Assembly: GCA_036403035.1 (NCBI GenBank) | Contig: DASWRT010000114.1 | Location: 1-28,278 of the forward strand | DNA from: DASWRT01 sp036403035 | GTDB taxonomy: Bacteria; Pseudomonadota; Alphaproteobacteria; ATCC43930; CGMCC-115725 | Reading direction: 5' to 3' | DNA length: 28,278 bases | Part shown: piece after piece, positions 16,601 to 23,408 of the stretch | Numbering within the stretch: the first letter of the stretch is position 1 | Layout: the number at the start of each line of letters is the position of its first letter | Position numbers and translations under genes: made by a program | The notes under the pieces: generated by a model | Told to the model about the DNA's origin: nothing | The model's database searches: none | The model's input: the letters and a program-made list of their open reading frames with translations, nothing else

Positions 16601-16784
16601 CTGGGCGGTCGCCGGCATCGAGGGAAATGCGCACCCGCGGAAACTGAACGTTGGGAAACAGCGTCACCGGGAGCGAGAGCGCGGCGGCGACGCCGGCGAG
16701 AGCCGGCAGCAGAAGGAGCAGCAACAGCGACCGGCGGTGCTGCTCGACCCACCGGGTGAAGCCCGCGGTTCCGGTGCGGCTCAC
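13683..16784 (-). CDS. RND efflux pump inner-membrane permease
   Basis: This 1033-residue protein has the two-fold RND architecture. Each half has one N-terminal transmembrane helix (SLLLLLLLPALAGVAAALSLPV at about 19-40), a large periplasmic loop with the FPNVQFPRVRIS entry, and a five- to six-helix bundle. The RND signature region reads AAAVGLIIDDAIVMIEHIVRR, which holds the acidic proton-relay residues. It uses the proton gradient to expel compounds through the adaptor and outer-membrane channel encoded upstream. A short Gly/His-rich insert (HDGHGRGAGGDGG) follows the signature and could bind metal. The GTG start overlaps the adaptor stop by 4 bases. The substrate cannot be read from sequence. 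It is nearer to the hydrophobe/amphiphile type than to CzcA by its IDD motif, and I hold that loosely. Confidence 0.92.
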   Translation of the reverse strand: MSRTGTAGFTRWVEQHRRSLLLLLLLPALAGVAAALSLPVTLFPNVQFPRVRISLDAGDRPAEQMALQVTTLVEQAVHNVPNVVDVLSNTSRGTAEISVFFNWGTDMVSATLQINAAIGQIMQQLPPGTSMTTRRMDPTVFPIIAYSLTSGTVPLTKLRDIALYQLRPLLTSVPGVAQIGITGGSDEEYQVLADPARLIAHGLTIDDVAKAVSSANVLSAVGRLEDHYKLYLVVADDPLNSIDALRNTVVRSAPDGIVTVGDLASSIQRSTVPQWTRVTADGKDAILLNVFQQPGGNSVQIAGDVKKLLDQAQGQLPAGVALANWYDQSQLVTASAASVRDAILIGVALAALVLLLFLRSFRVTIIAVLVVPAALSATIVLLYVLNMSFNIMTLGGMAAAVGLIIDDAIVMIEHIVRRQHDGHGRGAGGDGGVLAAAAEFSKPLAGSSAATIVIFVPLAFLSGVTGAFFKALSLTMASGLLFSFAITWLAVPLAAEWLLTGKAAAAAGSHDGGRISAWVNARYHGLATWLLARPFVALLGVVPLLALGWFAFGAVGSGFMPAMDEGGFILDYFSQPGTALSETDRLLRQVETIINATPEVETWSRRTGAGLGGDLAEANKGDYFIRLKSGPRRPISEVMADLNAKISAQVPGLNVEMAQLMEDLIGDLTAVPQPIEVKLFTPDPATLAATARKVGAAIGKVPGIVSVRNGINPAGDALDVRIDRTKAALEGIDLNEATRLLDLNLRGQVVTQVPEQIKQLGVRIWVPASVRSTDLDIGNLPIRAPDGHLVPLKRIASFEPVSGQPQIGRENLQRMVAVTARIEGRDLGSVAADVQTVLGSSGLLPSNVRYELGGLYQQQQIAFRGLIEVFAAAVTAVFVLLLFLYESFGVAISILLMPLLAVCAVFVGLWLTGVELNITAMMGMTMIIGIVTEVAIFYFSELYELLAEGTPPREAYVVAGQNRMRPIAMTTIAAILTLLPLAFAIGQGSAMQQPLAIAIISGLVVQLPLVLLVMPSLYLLINRRRIGRHPTLG

Positions 16785-17908
16785 GGCTGTGCCCCTGGCT
16801 GCGACGCCGGCTGCGATCCCGGTGCCGCCGCAGCCGCCGCAGCCGCCGGCGGGCCCTGCTCGCGCACGGCCGCGCCGTCCTGCAGCTCGTAATTCCCGAG
16901 CGTTACCACCTTCAGCGCGGGATCGAGTTGCCCGGCTATCTCGATTTCCTGGTCGGTCTGCAGGCCGGTCTGGACCGTCACGCGGCGTGCCTTGCCGTCG
17001 TCGGCGATCTGGAAGATGTAATCGCCGCGGTCGTCACGCAGGACAGCCTGCCGAGGGACTACCCATCCAATATGTTGCGCGACCGTGATCCGCACGGCGA
17101 CGGCAGTGCCGGGAGCCATCGACGGCCCCGGCGACGCTGGGGCGTCGATCCACGTGTCGATCCGCCGGCTGGCAGGGTTCAGCGTTCCGCCGATCGAACG
17201 CACGGATCCTTCGAGATGCTGGTCGGCGGCGAAGACCGGCGAGATCTCCGTCGGCATGCTGGGCTGGATGCGTCTTGCATCTTCCGGTTCGAAACCGACC
17301 GTGACGCGCACTCCCTGGTCCGTGCGCGCCAGCTTCAGCACCGTCGTATTCGGCTGGATGCGATCGCCGAGCGCAACGGCGAGGTTGGCGATGTAGCCGT
17401 CGTACGCGGCGGTCGCGATGTCGATACGTCGATCGTTGCCGAGCTGGCGTTCGGTCGCGAGGGCCGCCTCGGCGTCGTCGACCGCCTTCTGCGCCGCCGC
17501 GAGCTGCGCGTTCGTCGCCAAATGCTGCGCCACGAGGGACTGCGTCCGGGCGAGGTCCCGCTTGGCGAAGTCGAGTGCGGCCTGTGCCCTTTCGAAGCTG
17601 AGCGTCGCCGACGGGTCCGCGGTCAGCTCGATCAGCTTCTGGCCCGCCCGCACGGACTCGCCGGGCCGGATGTGGAGCTGGGAGATCTGGCCGGCATGGA
17701 GAAAGGCGACATCGACCATCGCATCCTCGCTCGTCGCGACCGTGCCGTAGCCGCTGATGACGTCGGTCAGCGTTTCCTGACGGAGCGGCGCCGTCTGCAC
17801 CTCGACCGACGATTGCTGCGGCGATGCCGTGTCGTCGGCGAAGGCGCAGTCGGCGCCGGCGACGCAGAAGAGGGAAGCCAAAGCCGAAGCGATGAGATAG
17901 TTGCGCAT
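16781..17908 (-). CDS. RND periplasmic adaptor (membrane fusion protein)
   Basis: The protein starts MRNYLIASALASLFCVAGAD, a signal peptide with a probable cut near CAFA-DD. A split biotinyl-lipoyl domain (HAGQISQLHIRPGESVRAGQKL and DGYIANLAVALGDRIQPNTTV) flanks an alpha-hairpin (about 105-160). A beta-barrel domain and a membrane-proximal domain (VLRDDRGDYIFQIADDGKARRVTV) follow, as usual for the HlyD/AcrA family. The C-terminal tail is Ala/Pro/Gln-rich and probably unstructured. It bridges permease and outer-membrane channel. ATG 17908 sits in a TGATG overlap with the upstream stop. A GTG at 17911 is the alternative. All three pump genes overlap, so they form one operon. Confidence 0.92.
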   Translation of the reverse strand: MRNYLIASALASLFCVAGADCAFADDTASPQQSSVEVQTAPLRQETLTDVISGYGTVATSEDAMVDVAFLHAGQISQLHIRPGESVRAGQKLIELTADPSATLSFERAQAALDFAKRDLARTQSLVAQHLATNAQLAAAQKAVDDAEAALATERQLGNDRRIDIATAAYDGYIANLAVALGDRIQPNTTVLKLARTDQGVRVTVGFEPEDARRIQPSMPTEISPVFAADQHLEGSVRSIGGTLNPASRRIDTWIDAPASPGPSMAPGTAVAVRITVAQHIGWVVPRQAVLRDDRGDYIFQIADDGKARRVTVQTGLQTDQEIEIAGQLDPALKVVTLGNYELQDGAAVREQGPPAAAAAAAAPGSQPASQPGAQP

Positions 17909-19320
17909 CACGGAGCCTTCGCCAGATTCTTGCCGGTTTCCGTCACCGGCAGGTTGCTGCCGATCAGCGTTCGCAGCGCGATGCGCTGCTCGAGCAGCGC
18001 CTGTTCGAGCCTGACGGTTTCGACCTCCTTCGAGAGCAACGATCCTCGGAGATCGACGTAGCTCCGCTCATCGAGATTGCCGGTGCGGTAGGCGCGATCG
18101 GCGGTCTCGACGGCGGCACGCAACTGGCCGACGCCCTCGTTGCTGGCGCGATATTGGTCCTCGAGCAGTTGCATCTCGGTCAGCAGGCGCGCGGCCGCGC
18201 CGTAAGCGGCATCGAGCCGTGCCTGATACTCGTCGCGCAGCTGCTGCCGCGTCGCCCGGCCGACCGCGATGTTCCCCTGGTTCCGGTTGAAGATCGGCAG
18301 GCTGAGGGTGATCGAGGGACCGAACGTGGAGATCGGCGTCGTATCGCGGGTGAAGGTGGGACCGATGCTCAAGGCCGGGAACTGCTCGATGATGGCGAGG
18401 CGCAGGTTCTCCTCTTGCGCCCGATAGCCGGCGGCGAGAGCGAGGAGGTCCGGCCGGCGCCGCGCGAGATCGGGCAGGATCGTGCTCAAGGTGGCAGCAT
18501 CGACCGGCGCAACCGCGACCGTGTCGGCCAGGCGCAGCCGGGCATCCGGGGTCAAGCCGAGCAGCGCGTCGAGATCATGCCGGTTCTTCAGGATCTGCTG
18601 GTCCAGGTCATGAAGCAGCGTTTCGACGCTCTGGACCGCAACGAGGTCGCTCGTCACCGTCGGCAGAACCTCGTCGCCGCGTTGCATCGCGGTCGAGGAG
18701 CGCCGGTACCGCTCGCGGAAGAGCTGCCGGTTCGTTTCGAGGATCGCGCGCTGCCGGTCGAGCTCGACGGTTCTCACGAAGAGCGTGCGGGCTTGGCTGA
18801 CGATCTGCCACTCCTGCCAGAGCACGTTGAGCCGCGCGCTGCGTTCGCTCGCCGATGCGGCGGACCGGCGGGCGGAGCGCGTCAGCAGCGCGACGACATC
18901 CTGCGTGATGCCGGCGGACAGGGAGTTGGCGGCCCCGGGGCCCCCGCCGAGGAAGCCATAGGAGAAACTGAACTGCGGGTTCGGCAGCAGGCCGGCTGCG
19001 AAGGCCTGCGCGCCGGCGACCCCGGCTTGATCGCGCACTCCCTTGAGGTCGGGATTGTTGACGACGGCGATCATCGCGATCTCGTCCATGTCCAGCGGAA
19101 GCGACGGATCGAAAGGGTGAGATCCGAGTTCCGGCAGCGGCATCTCGGCCGGCGTGACGGTGAGCCGGCTGAGGCCGTCCGCCAGATCCGGCCGATCGGG
19201 GAGGGTCGCCGGCGCGTAGGTCGCGCAGGCGGACAGCGTCGCGCACAAAAGCCCGGCCGCCGCCGCTTGCCGGCGGCTCCGTGCCGGGGCTGCTCGCTTA
19301 TCCCATAAAGGGTGCTTCAT
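17908..19320 (-). CDS. TolC-like outer-membrane efflux lipoprotein
   Basis: This 470-residue protein has an Arg-rich n-region, a hydrophobic core (QAAAAGLLCATLSAC) and the lipobox LSAC with Cys32, so it is lipid-anchored like OprM/NodT factors. Two outer-membrane-efflux repeats follow (about 80-265 and 285-465), each mostly long coiled-coil helices. The pattern AxxNNPDLKGVRDQAGVAGAQAFAAGLLPNPQ marks the first. FPALSIGPTFTRDTTPISTFGPSITLSLPIFNRNQG marks the second. It forms the trimeric exit duct of the pump. It is the first gene of the pump operon, and the shared 23-bp motif lies 86 bases upstream of its ATG. Confidence 0.92.
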   Translation of the reverse strand: MKHPLWDKRAAPARSRRQAAAAGLLCATLSACATYAPATLPDRPDLADGLSRLTVTPAEMPLPELGSHPFDPSLPLDMDEIAMIAVVNNPDLKGVRDQAGVAGAQAFAAGLLPNPQFSFSYGFLGGGPGAANSLSAGITQDVVALLTRSARRSAASASERSARLNVLWQEWQIVSQARTLFVRTVELDRQRAILETNRQLFRERYRRSSTAMQRGDEVLPTVTSDLVAVQSVETLLHDLDQQILKNRHDLDALLGLTPDARLRLADTVAVAPVDAATLSTILPDLARRRPDLLALAAGYRAQEENLRLAIIEQFPALSIGPTFTRDTTPISTFGPSITLSLPIFNRNQGNIAVGRATRQQLRDEYQARLDAAYGAAARLLTEMQLLEDQYRASNEGVGQLRAAVETADRAYRTGNLDERSYVDLRGSLLSKEVETVRLEQALLEQRIALRTLIGSNLPVTETGKNLAKAP

Positions 19321-19405
19321 CCATCCAACCGTTCGACCGGGCAGGCCGCACCGCGACGCGCCTTTCCGGCCAGCTTCCTACACGGCGTGGGCTCACCGGC
19401 GGCTT

Positions 19406-19428
19406 GCCCGAACCATACTGATCGGTAA
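19406..19428 (-). promoter_or_regulatory. Motif shared with the response-regulator promoter (copy 1)
   Basis: This 23-base stretch matches 23121-23143 at 22 positions. The plus strand reads GCCCGAACCATAC, then T, then GATCGGTAA. The centre is close to a palindrome (TACCGATCGGTA with one mismatch). It lies 86 bases upstream of the pump operon. It may be an operator for the neighbouring OmpR-type regulator or for an unlinked repressor. Confidence 0.6.
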
Positions 19429-19455
19429 TGAACCGTGCCCGGTGGCGGCGGCGCC

Positions 19456-20091
19456 TTATCCGGGCCTACGTGTTCGAGCCTTCCAGCGCGACCATAGGTA
19501 CCATGCGACGGCAGCCGCGATCAGCGCGATGATAACAATGTCGGCGTTATGGAAGATCCGACGGAGTTGGGGATCGCTGTTCCACCGTTCGCCGAGCACC
19601 ATTCCGGCATAGGCCAAGCCGAGACACCACGGCCAGGAGCCGAGGAACGTGTAAATCTGAAAGCGGAGCATCGGCATTCGCGCAATGCCGGCCGGGAGCG
19701 CGATGAAGGTGCGGACGACCGGCAGCAGACGACCGAAGAAAACGGCAAGGCCGCCGAACCGGCGAAAGAACCGCTCGGCGAGATCGAGATCCCTTTTGCT
19801 CATGAGGATGTACCGGCCCCAGCGCTCGACGAGCGGACGCCCGCCATACCAGCCGACCGCATAAGCGAGCGTAGAGCCGACATTGCACCCCACGGCGCCC
19901 GCGGTTGCCGCAACGAACAGATCGAACCGCCCGGTCGCGACGAGATACCCGGCGAAGGGCATGATGATTTCCGATGGCAACGGGATGCATGCCGATTCGA
20001 TCGCCATCAGGATGACGACGCCGAGATATCCGGACGCCGAGATCGTGCCGATGATGAAGCTGCTGACGAGGGCGACGATGTTCTCGATCAT
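19456..20091 (-). CDS. DedA-family membrane protein
   Basis: This 211-residue integral membrane protein has the DedA/VTT pattern: ESACIPLPSEIIMPFAGYL near the N terminus, then GCNVGSTLAYAVGWYGGRPLVERWGRY, and the conserved FFGRLLPVVRTFIALPAGIARMPMLRFQIYTFLGSWPW. DedA proteins include flippases for undecaprenyl phosphate and phospholipids. Members in other bacteria affect proton balance and resistance to cationic peptides. The context here, beside a two-component system and an efflux pump, fits an envelope-defence role, by inference. The start ATG at 20091 lies in a 29-bp tandem duplication that also makes a 10-codon frame overlapping this start. No strong ribosome binding site is visible, so translation may depend on coupling to the upstream genes. 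Confidence 0.92.
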   Translation of the reverse strand: MIENIVALVSSFIIGTISASGYLGVVILMAIESACIPLPSEIIMPFAGYLVATGRFDLFVAATAGAVGCNVGSTLAYAVGWYGGRPLVERWGRYILMSKRDLDLAERFFRRFGGLAVFFGRLLPVVRTFIALPAGIARMPMLRFQIYTFLGSWPWCLGLAYAGMVLGERWNSDPQLRRIFHNADIVIIALIAAAVAWYLWSRWKARTRRPG

Positions 20092-20138
20092 AGGGATTCT
20101 TGCTTACGGTTCTCGATCATAGGGATTCTTGCTTACGG
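20081..20138. repeat. Perfect 29-bp tandem duplication over the dedA start
   Basis: The unit that starts TTCTCGATCA and ends TTGCTTACGG occupies 20081-20109 and 20110-20138 without a mismatch. It spans the stop of the upstream gene (TAA 20133-20135) and the dedA start codon. Because 29 is not a multiple of 3, the outer ATG (20120) opens only a 10-codon frame, MIENRKQESL, whose TGA overlaps the true ATG at 20091. Confidence 0.97.
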
Positions 20139-20942
20139 CGCTGCGGGCGGCTCCCGGTCGGTAGGGATGCCGACGACGTGCCGATAAAGGGCGACGGCGC
20201 GGTTCACGTAGGACGACGCGTGCCCGCCAGCGAAGGTGCTGGTGCCTGCCCCGGTTCGCGTCAGGCTGTAATAGCCCCAATTATCCGGCCCGAGCCGCGT
20301 CAGGAAATACGCCGTCCGCAGCGCTCCCGGCTCGAACAGCGTGAGGACCGAGTACCGCACCGGCGTGACGTTAGTTGCCTCGATCGACAGCCGGCCCGGC
20401 CCGATTTCAATGATGTGCAGCCGATATATGACGGCGCGGGCGGAGCGATTGTCAGTCTGCGCGTAATAGAGATCCGCGCCGGGCCTGATGTCGGATGCGG
20501 CGAAGTCCCGGCGCGTTCGCTGCGGGTCCGGACCGTCCAGCGCAACGGCGGCGGTCACGAGCGGCAGCCACCTTTTGTCATGAACCGACCAATAACGGAT
20601 GTCCGGCAAGGTCGAGATCTCGCCGAACCGGGCGGCAAGGTCTTCGGCGCGCCCGGCGAAACGGAAGCGGCCGGCGACAGCGACCAGGAGCTTGAAGGTC
20701 GGATCGCTGCCCCAGGCGAGGCAATCGGGCGGGGGCCAGCGCCCGCCGCCCAGATCGCGCGGAGTCCAGACGTAAATCGCCGGCTCGGAATCCGCGGTTG
20801 CAGGGTAAATCGGGAACGGCCTTTCCCCTGCCGCGCAGGGCAAAAGCGGCTCGGTCGCCGGCGTCGGCGCGGCGCCGACGGCAGAAATGCCGGATGCGAG
20901 AAACGCGGCCGCAAGAATGAACCGCCGCCGTTCCACGCTCAT
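20133..20942 (-). CDS. Exported DUF6675-like protein
   Basis: The 269-residue product starts MSVERRRFILAAAFLASGIS with a signal peptide ending near VGAAP. The mature protein has LPCAAGERPFPIYP, AIYVWTPRDLGGGRWPPPDCLAW, LLVAVAGRFRFAGRAEDLAARFGEIS, DIRYWSVHDKRWLPL and a C-terminal GHASSYVNRAVALYRHVVGI. I associate this pattern with DUF6675. No activity is known to me. Two Cys (36 and 74) could form a disulfide. Its ATG overlaps the kinase stop by 4 bases, so it is translationally coupled to the two-component system and probably belongs to the same response. The family name is from memory and should be checked by profile search. Confidence 0.75.
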   Translation of the reverse strand: MSVERRRFILAAAFLASGISAVGAAPTPATEPLLPCAAGERPFPIYPATADSEPAIYVWTPRDLGGGRWPPPDCLAWGSDPTFKLLVAVAGRFRFAGRAEDLAARFGEISTLPDIRYWSVHDKRWLPLVTAAVALDGPDPQRTRRDFAASDIRPGADLYYAQTDNRSARAVIYRLHIIEIGPGRLSIEATNVTPVRYSVLTLFEPGALRTAYFLTRLGPDNWGYYSLTRTGAGTSTFAGGHASSYVNRAVALYRHVVGIPTDREPPAAP

Positions 20943-22366
20943 ATCCGACTCTTCTCCGCAAACTCGGGCCGGCGCTCTCCGGATGCCGGCGGCGGCATGT
21001 GAAGCAACACAAGCAGCCCGGGTTCGTTGTCGGCCAGCCGGAGTTCGATCCCGTGGAGGTCGGCGACCGCGGCGGCGAGACTGAGGCCCAGTCCGCTGCC
21101 CGGCGTCGTGCGGCTGGCGTCGAGACGGTAGAACCGGCGGAAGACCTTGTCGCGCTGCTCCGCCGGGATGCCTGGTCCGCTGTCCGCGACGACGATCTGC
21201 GCACCGGCGCCGGTTTCCTCCGGCGCGGTCAGCGTCACGACGATCCGGGCACCCGGCGGCGAGTGCCGGATCGCGTTCTCGGTGAGGTTCGCGATCATCT
21301 GGGTCAGGAGTTCGGGATCGCCGGTCGTCGCGATGCCGGCCGGGACATCGCCCGCGAAGTGCTGGCCCTTCTCGTCGGCCGCCGGCCCGTAGACCTCCAG
21401 AATCGTATCGAGCAGCGCGGACAGGTCGACGCGGCGGAAGCCGGCGCGGCGCGTGCCCGCTTCGATCTGCGCGATCCGCAGCAAGGCGCCAAACGTGTCG
21501 AGGATCGTATCGGTCTCCGCAATCGCGCGATCGACCGCGTCTTCGTATTCCCGGAGATCCCGTGCGGTCCGCCGCGACTTCTCCAGGCTCTGCCGCAGGC
21601 GCGTCAGCGGCGTGCGCAGGTCGTGCGCGATGTCGTTCGAAACCTGACGCAGCCCTTCCATCAGCTGCTGGTTGCGGGCGAGCATCGCATTGAGGACCGT
21701 CGCCAGCCGGTCGAACTCGTCGCCGGTGCCGCGCGTCGGCACTCGCCGTCCGAGGTCGCCGGCCATGATGTGCTCGGCGGTGGCCGCGACGAGTTCAATC
21801 CGGCGGAGCACCGCGCCGCTCATGGCGACGCCGCCGAGGAGCGCCAGGGCGAGCGTCACGCCGGCGCCCCAACCGAAGGCTCGCGCGACGAGTTCGCGCA
21901 CCTCGTCGAGCTGGAAATAGTCCTGCGCCACGAAGAGCGAGGCCCCGTCCGCCAGCGCCGCGGTGACGCCGCGGATGCGGTGCGGCTCGTCGTCTCCGAC
22001 GGCGCTCCCAGGGAGCCAGACGTCGCTCCACGCTCCGGGTTGGAGGGAGGCCGGTTCGGGCAAGTTCCCGGCGATGTGCTGCCCCTGACCGTCCTGGAGC
22101 AGGTAATAGGCCGACCGGTTCGAGGGAAAGCTCAGCCGCTCCGCAATGGCGGCGGCGAGCGCCGGAAGGGAATTGCCGGTGTCCTCGTAATGCTCCTTGA
22201 GCGTCGCCAGTTCGGTTTGCACCACGCTGTCGAGCTCGCCCTGGAGATAGACGGCGGTCGCCCAGTAGATCGTGGCGAACAGGACGAGCACGGAGGCGGC
22301 GAACAGTCCGGCGTAGAGCAGCGTCAGCCGAAAGCTGGACGTCCGGAACAGGTTACCCCGGCGCAC
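20939..22366 (-). CDS. Membrane sensor histidine kinase
   Basis: This 475-residue kinase starts with a transmembrane helix (about 14-36). A periplasmic sensor domain (about 40-160) precedes a second helix (about 163-185) and a HAMP linker. The phosphoacceptor is His248 in NDIAHDLRTPL. The ATPase has the N box NLTENAIRHSPPG (Asn364), the G1 box DSGPGIP, the F box FRRFYRLD and the G2 box GSGLGLSLAAAV. It is an HPK1-type kinase of the QseC/PmrB/BaeS kind. I took GTG 22366, which overlaps the regulator by 14 bases, because the longer frame up to 22540 would only cover regulator coding sequence. No ribosome binding site is obvious, so coupling is likely. The sensed signal is unknown. The neighbouring pump and DedA suggest envelope or drug stress. 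Confidence 0.92.
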   Translation of the reverse strand: MRRGNLFRTSSFRLTLLYAGLFAASVLVLFATIYWATAVYLQGELDSVVQTELATLKEHYEDTGNSLPALAAAIAERLSFPSNRSAYYLLQDGQGQHIAGNLPEPASLQPGAWSDVWLPGSAVGDDEPHRIRGVTAALADGASLFVAQDYFQLDEVRELVARAFGWGAGVTLALALLGGVAMSGAVLRRIELVAATAEHIMAGDLGRRVPTRGTGDEFDRLATVLNAMLARNQQLMEGLRQVSNDIAHDLRTPLTRLRQSLEKSRRTARDLREYEDAVDRAIAETDTILDTFGALLRIAQIEAGTRRAGFRRVDLSALLDTILEVYGPAADEKGQHFAGDVPAGIATTGDPELLTQMIANLTENAIRHSPPGARIVVTLTAPEETGAGAQIVVADSGPGIPAEQRDKVFRRFYRLDASRTTPGSGLGLSLAAAVADLHGIELRLADNEPGLLVLLHMPPPASGERRPEFAEKSRI

Positions 22367-23042
22367 GGAGGCAATATCCGGCGCCGCGTATCGTCTGGAT
22401 GAGGTCCTGGCCGTCGCCGCTGCCGCCGGCGGCTTCGAGCTTGGCGCGCAGGCGGCTGATATGCGTCTCGACGACGCTGGTTCGAGGGTCGAAATGAAAG
22501 TCCCAGACATTCTCCAGCAGCATCGTGCGCGTGACGACATGGCCGGCGTGCCGCATCAGGTATTCCAGCAGGCGGAACTCGCGCGGTTGCAGGTCGATGC
22601 GCCGTCCCTTGCGCAGCAACGTCCGCTTCGAGAGATCGAGTTCGAGGTCGCCGACGCGGAGCACCGGGTCGGTCGTCCGCAAGGCAGGACGCCGGCCGAG
22701 CGCATTGACCCTCGCCGCCAGTTCCGCGAACGCGAACGGCTTCACCAAGTAATCGTCGCCGCCTGCTTCCAGTCCGGAAACGCGGTCGTCGATGCCGCCG
22801 AGCGCCGTCAGGAACAGCACCGGGGTGCTGACGCCGGCGCCGCGGACGGTCTTGACGACCCCGAGGCCGTCGAGCCCCGGCAGCATGCGGTCGACGATGA
22901 GCAGGTCGTACGCCTCGCCGGCCGCGAGAAAGAGACCGTCGCGGCCGGAACCGGCTCGGTCGACCACATGACCTTGTTCGGTCAGGCCGTTCGCGATGTA
23001 GTCGGCCGTCTCGGCGTCATCTTCGATGAGCAGGATCTTCAT
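22353..23042 (-). CDS. OmpR/PhoB-type response regulator
   Basis: The 229-residue product has a receiver domain (1-115) with the acidic pocket IEDD, phospho-acceptor Asp51 (IVDRMLPGLDG), Thr79 and Lys101 (VKPF), and a C-terminal winged-helix domain (about 125-225: LQPREFRLLEYLMRHAGHVVTR, SVVETHISRLRAKL, IRGAGYCL). It is the cognate partner of the overlapping kinase. ATG 23042 begins exactly at the conserved MKILLIEDD. A GTG at 23066 and an ATG at 23051 are in-frame alternatives. A TATTAT -10-like hexamer lies at 23094-23099 (minus strand), and the shared motif is upstream at 23121-23143, consistent with autoregulation. Confidence 0.93.
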   Translation of the reverse strand: MKILLIEDDAETADYIANGLTEQGHVVDRAGSGRDGLFLAAGEAYDLLIVDRMLPGLDGLGVVKTVRGAGVSTPVLFLTALGGIDDRVSGLEAGGDDYLVKPFAFAELAARVNALGRRPALRTTDPVLRVGDLELDLSKRTLLRKGRRIDLQPREFRLLEYLMRHAGHVVTRTMLLENVWDFHFDPRTSVVETHISRLRAKLEAAGGSGDGQDLIQTIRGAGYCLRAPG

Positions 23043-23120
23043 CGATGCCATCTGAATCGGCGACACCCCTTCGGTCCGGCATTCCGGCCTTCATAATAGG
23101 GTGCACCTTGCCGCATCATG

Positions 23121-23143
23121 GCCCGAACCATACGGATCGGTAA
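23121..23143 (-). promoter_or_regulatory. Motif shared with the efflux-operon promoter (copy 2)
   Basis: The plus strand reads GCCCGAACCATAC, then G, then GATCGGTAA, differing from the copy at 19406-19428 only at the middle base. It lies 79 bases upstream of the regulator ATG, in the same orientation relative to the gene as copy 1. Confidence 0.6.
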
Positions 23144-23245
23144 GCCGCCCGCCGCCTCCAAGGCTGCACGATGGGTCCGTCCGGCCATGTTCCGCTAGAT
23201 CGGTATTCGATCGAGCTTGGAATGTTACGCCCGGCATCGAGCGGG

Positions 23246-23340
23246 ATCCCCCACCCAACCCTCCCTCGCACGGGGGAGGGCTATGAAAGCGTTCGGTTTT
23301 CCTCCCTCCCCCTTGCGGGGCAGGGCCGGGGTGGGGAACC
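23246..23340. repeat. GC-rich composite palindromic repeat
   Basis: Outer arms containing CCCCACCC (from 23249) and GGGTGGGG (ending near 23336) enclose two inner hairpins of the CCCTCCC...GGGAGGG and CCCTCCCCC-TTGC-GGGGCAGGG type, about 95 bases in all. Such CCCTCC/GGGTGGGG units are common extragenic repeats in alphaproteobacteria. It is a different family from the unit at 6654-6701. Confidence 0.65.
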
Positions 23341-23408
23341 CCGCGCACAGCCTTTCCGACCCCGACCGCAATCCGCACCAACGTCCGTGCGTGGCGGTCC
23401 CTTCCGGG

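Larger units (their letters stand above)
23043..23408. other. Gene-free region upstream of the two-component operon
   Basis: It contains the regulator's leader and promoter, the shared 23-bp motif and a GC-rich palindromic repeat. Frames on both strands are Pro/Arg-rich and unconvincing. The repeat lies 3' of the SAF-domain dehydrogenase gene and may act as its transcription end or mRNA stabiliser. Confidence 0.5.

Noticed and set aside
22367..22540. 58-residue N-terminal extension of the histidine kinase
   Set aside because: It lies entirely in regulator coding sequence in another frame. The membrane helix begins soon after GTG 22366.
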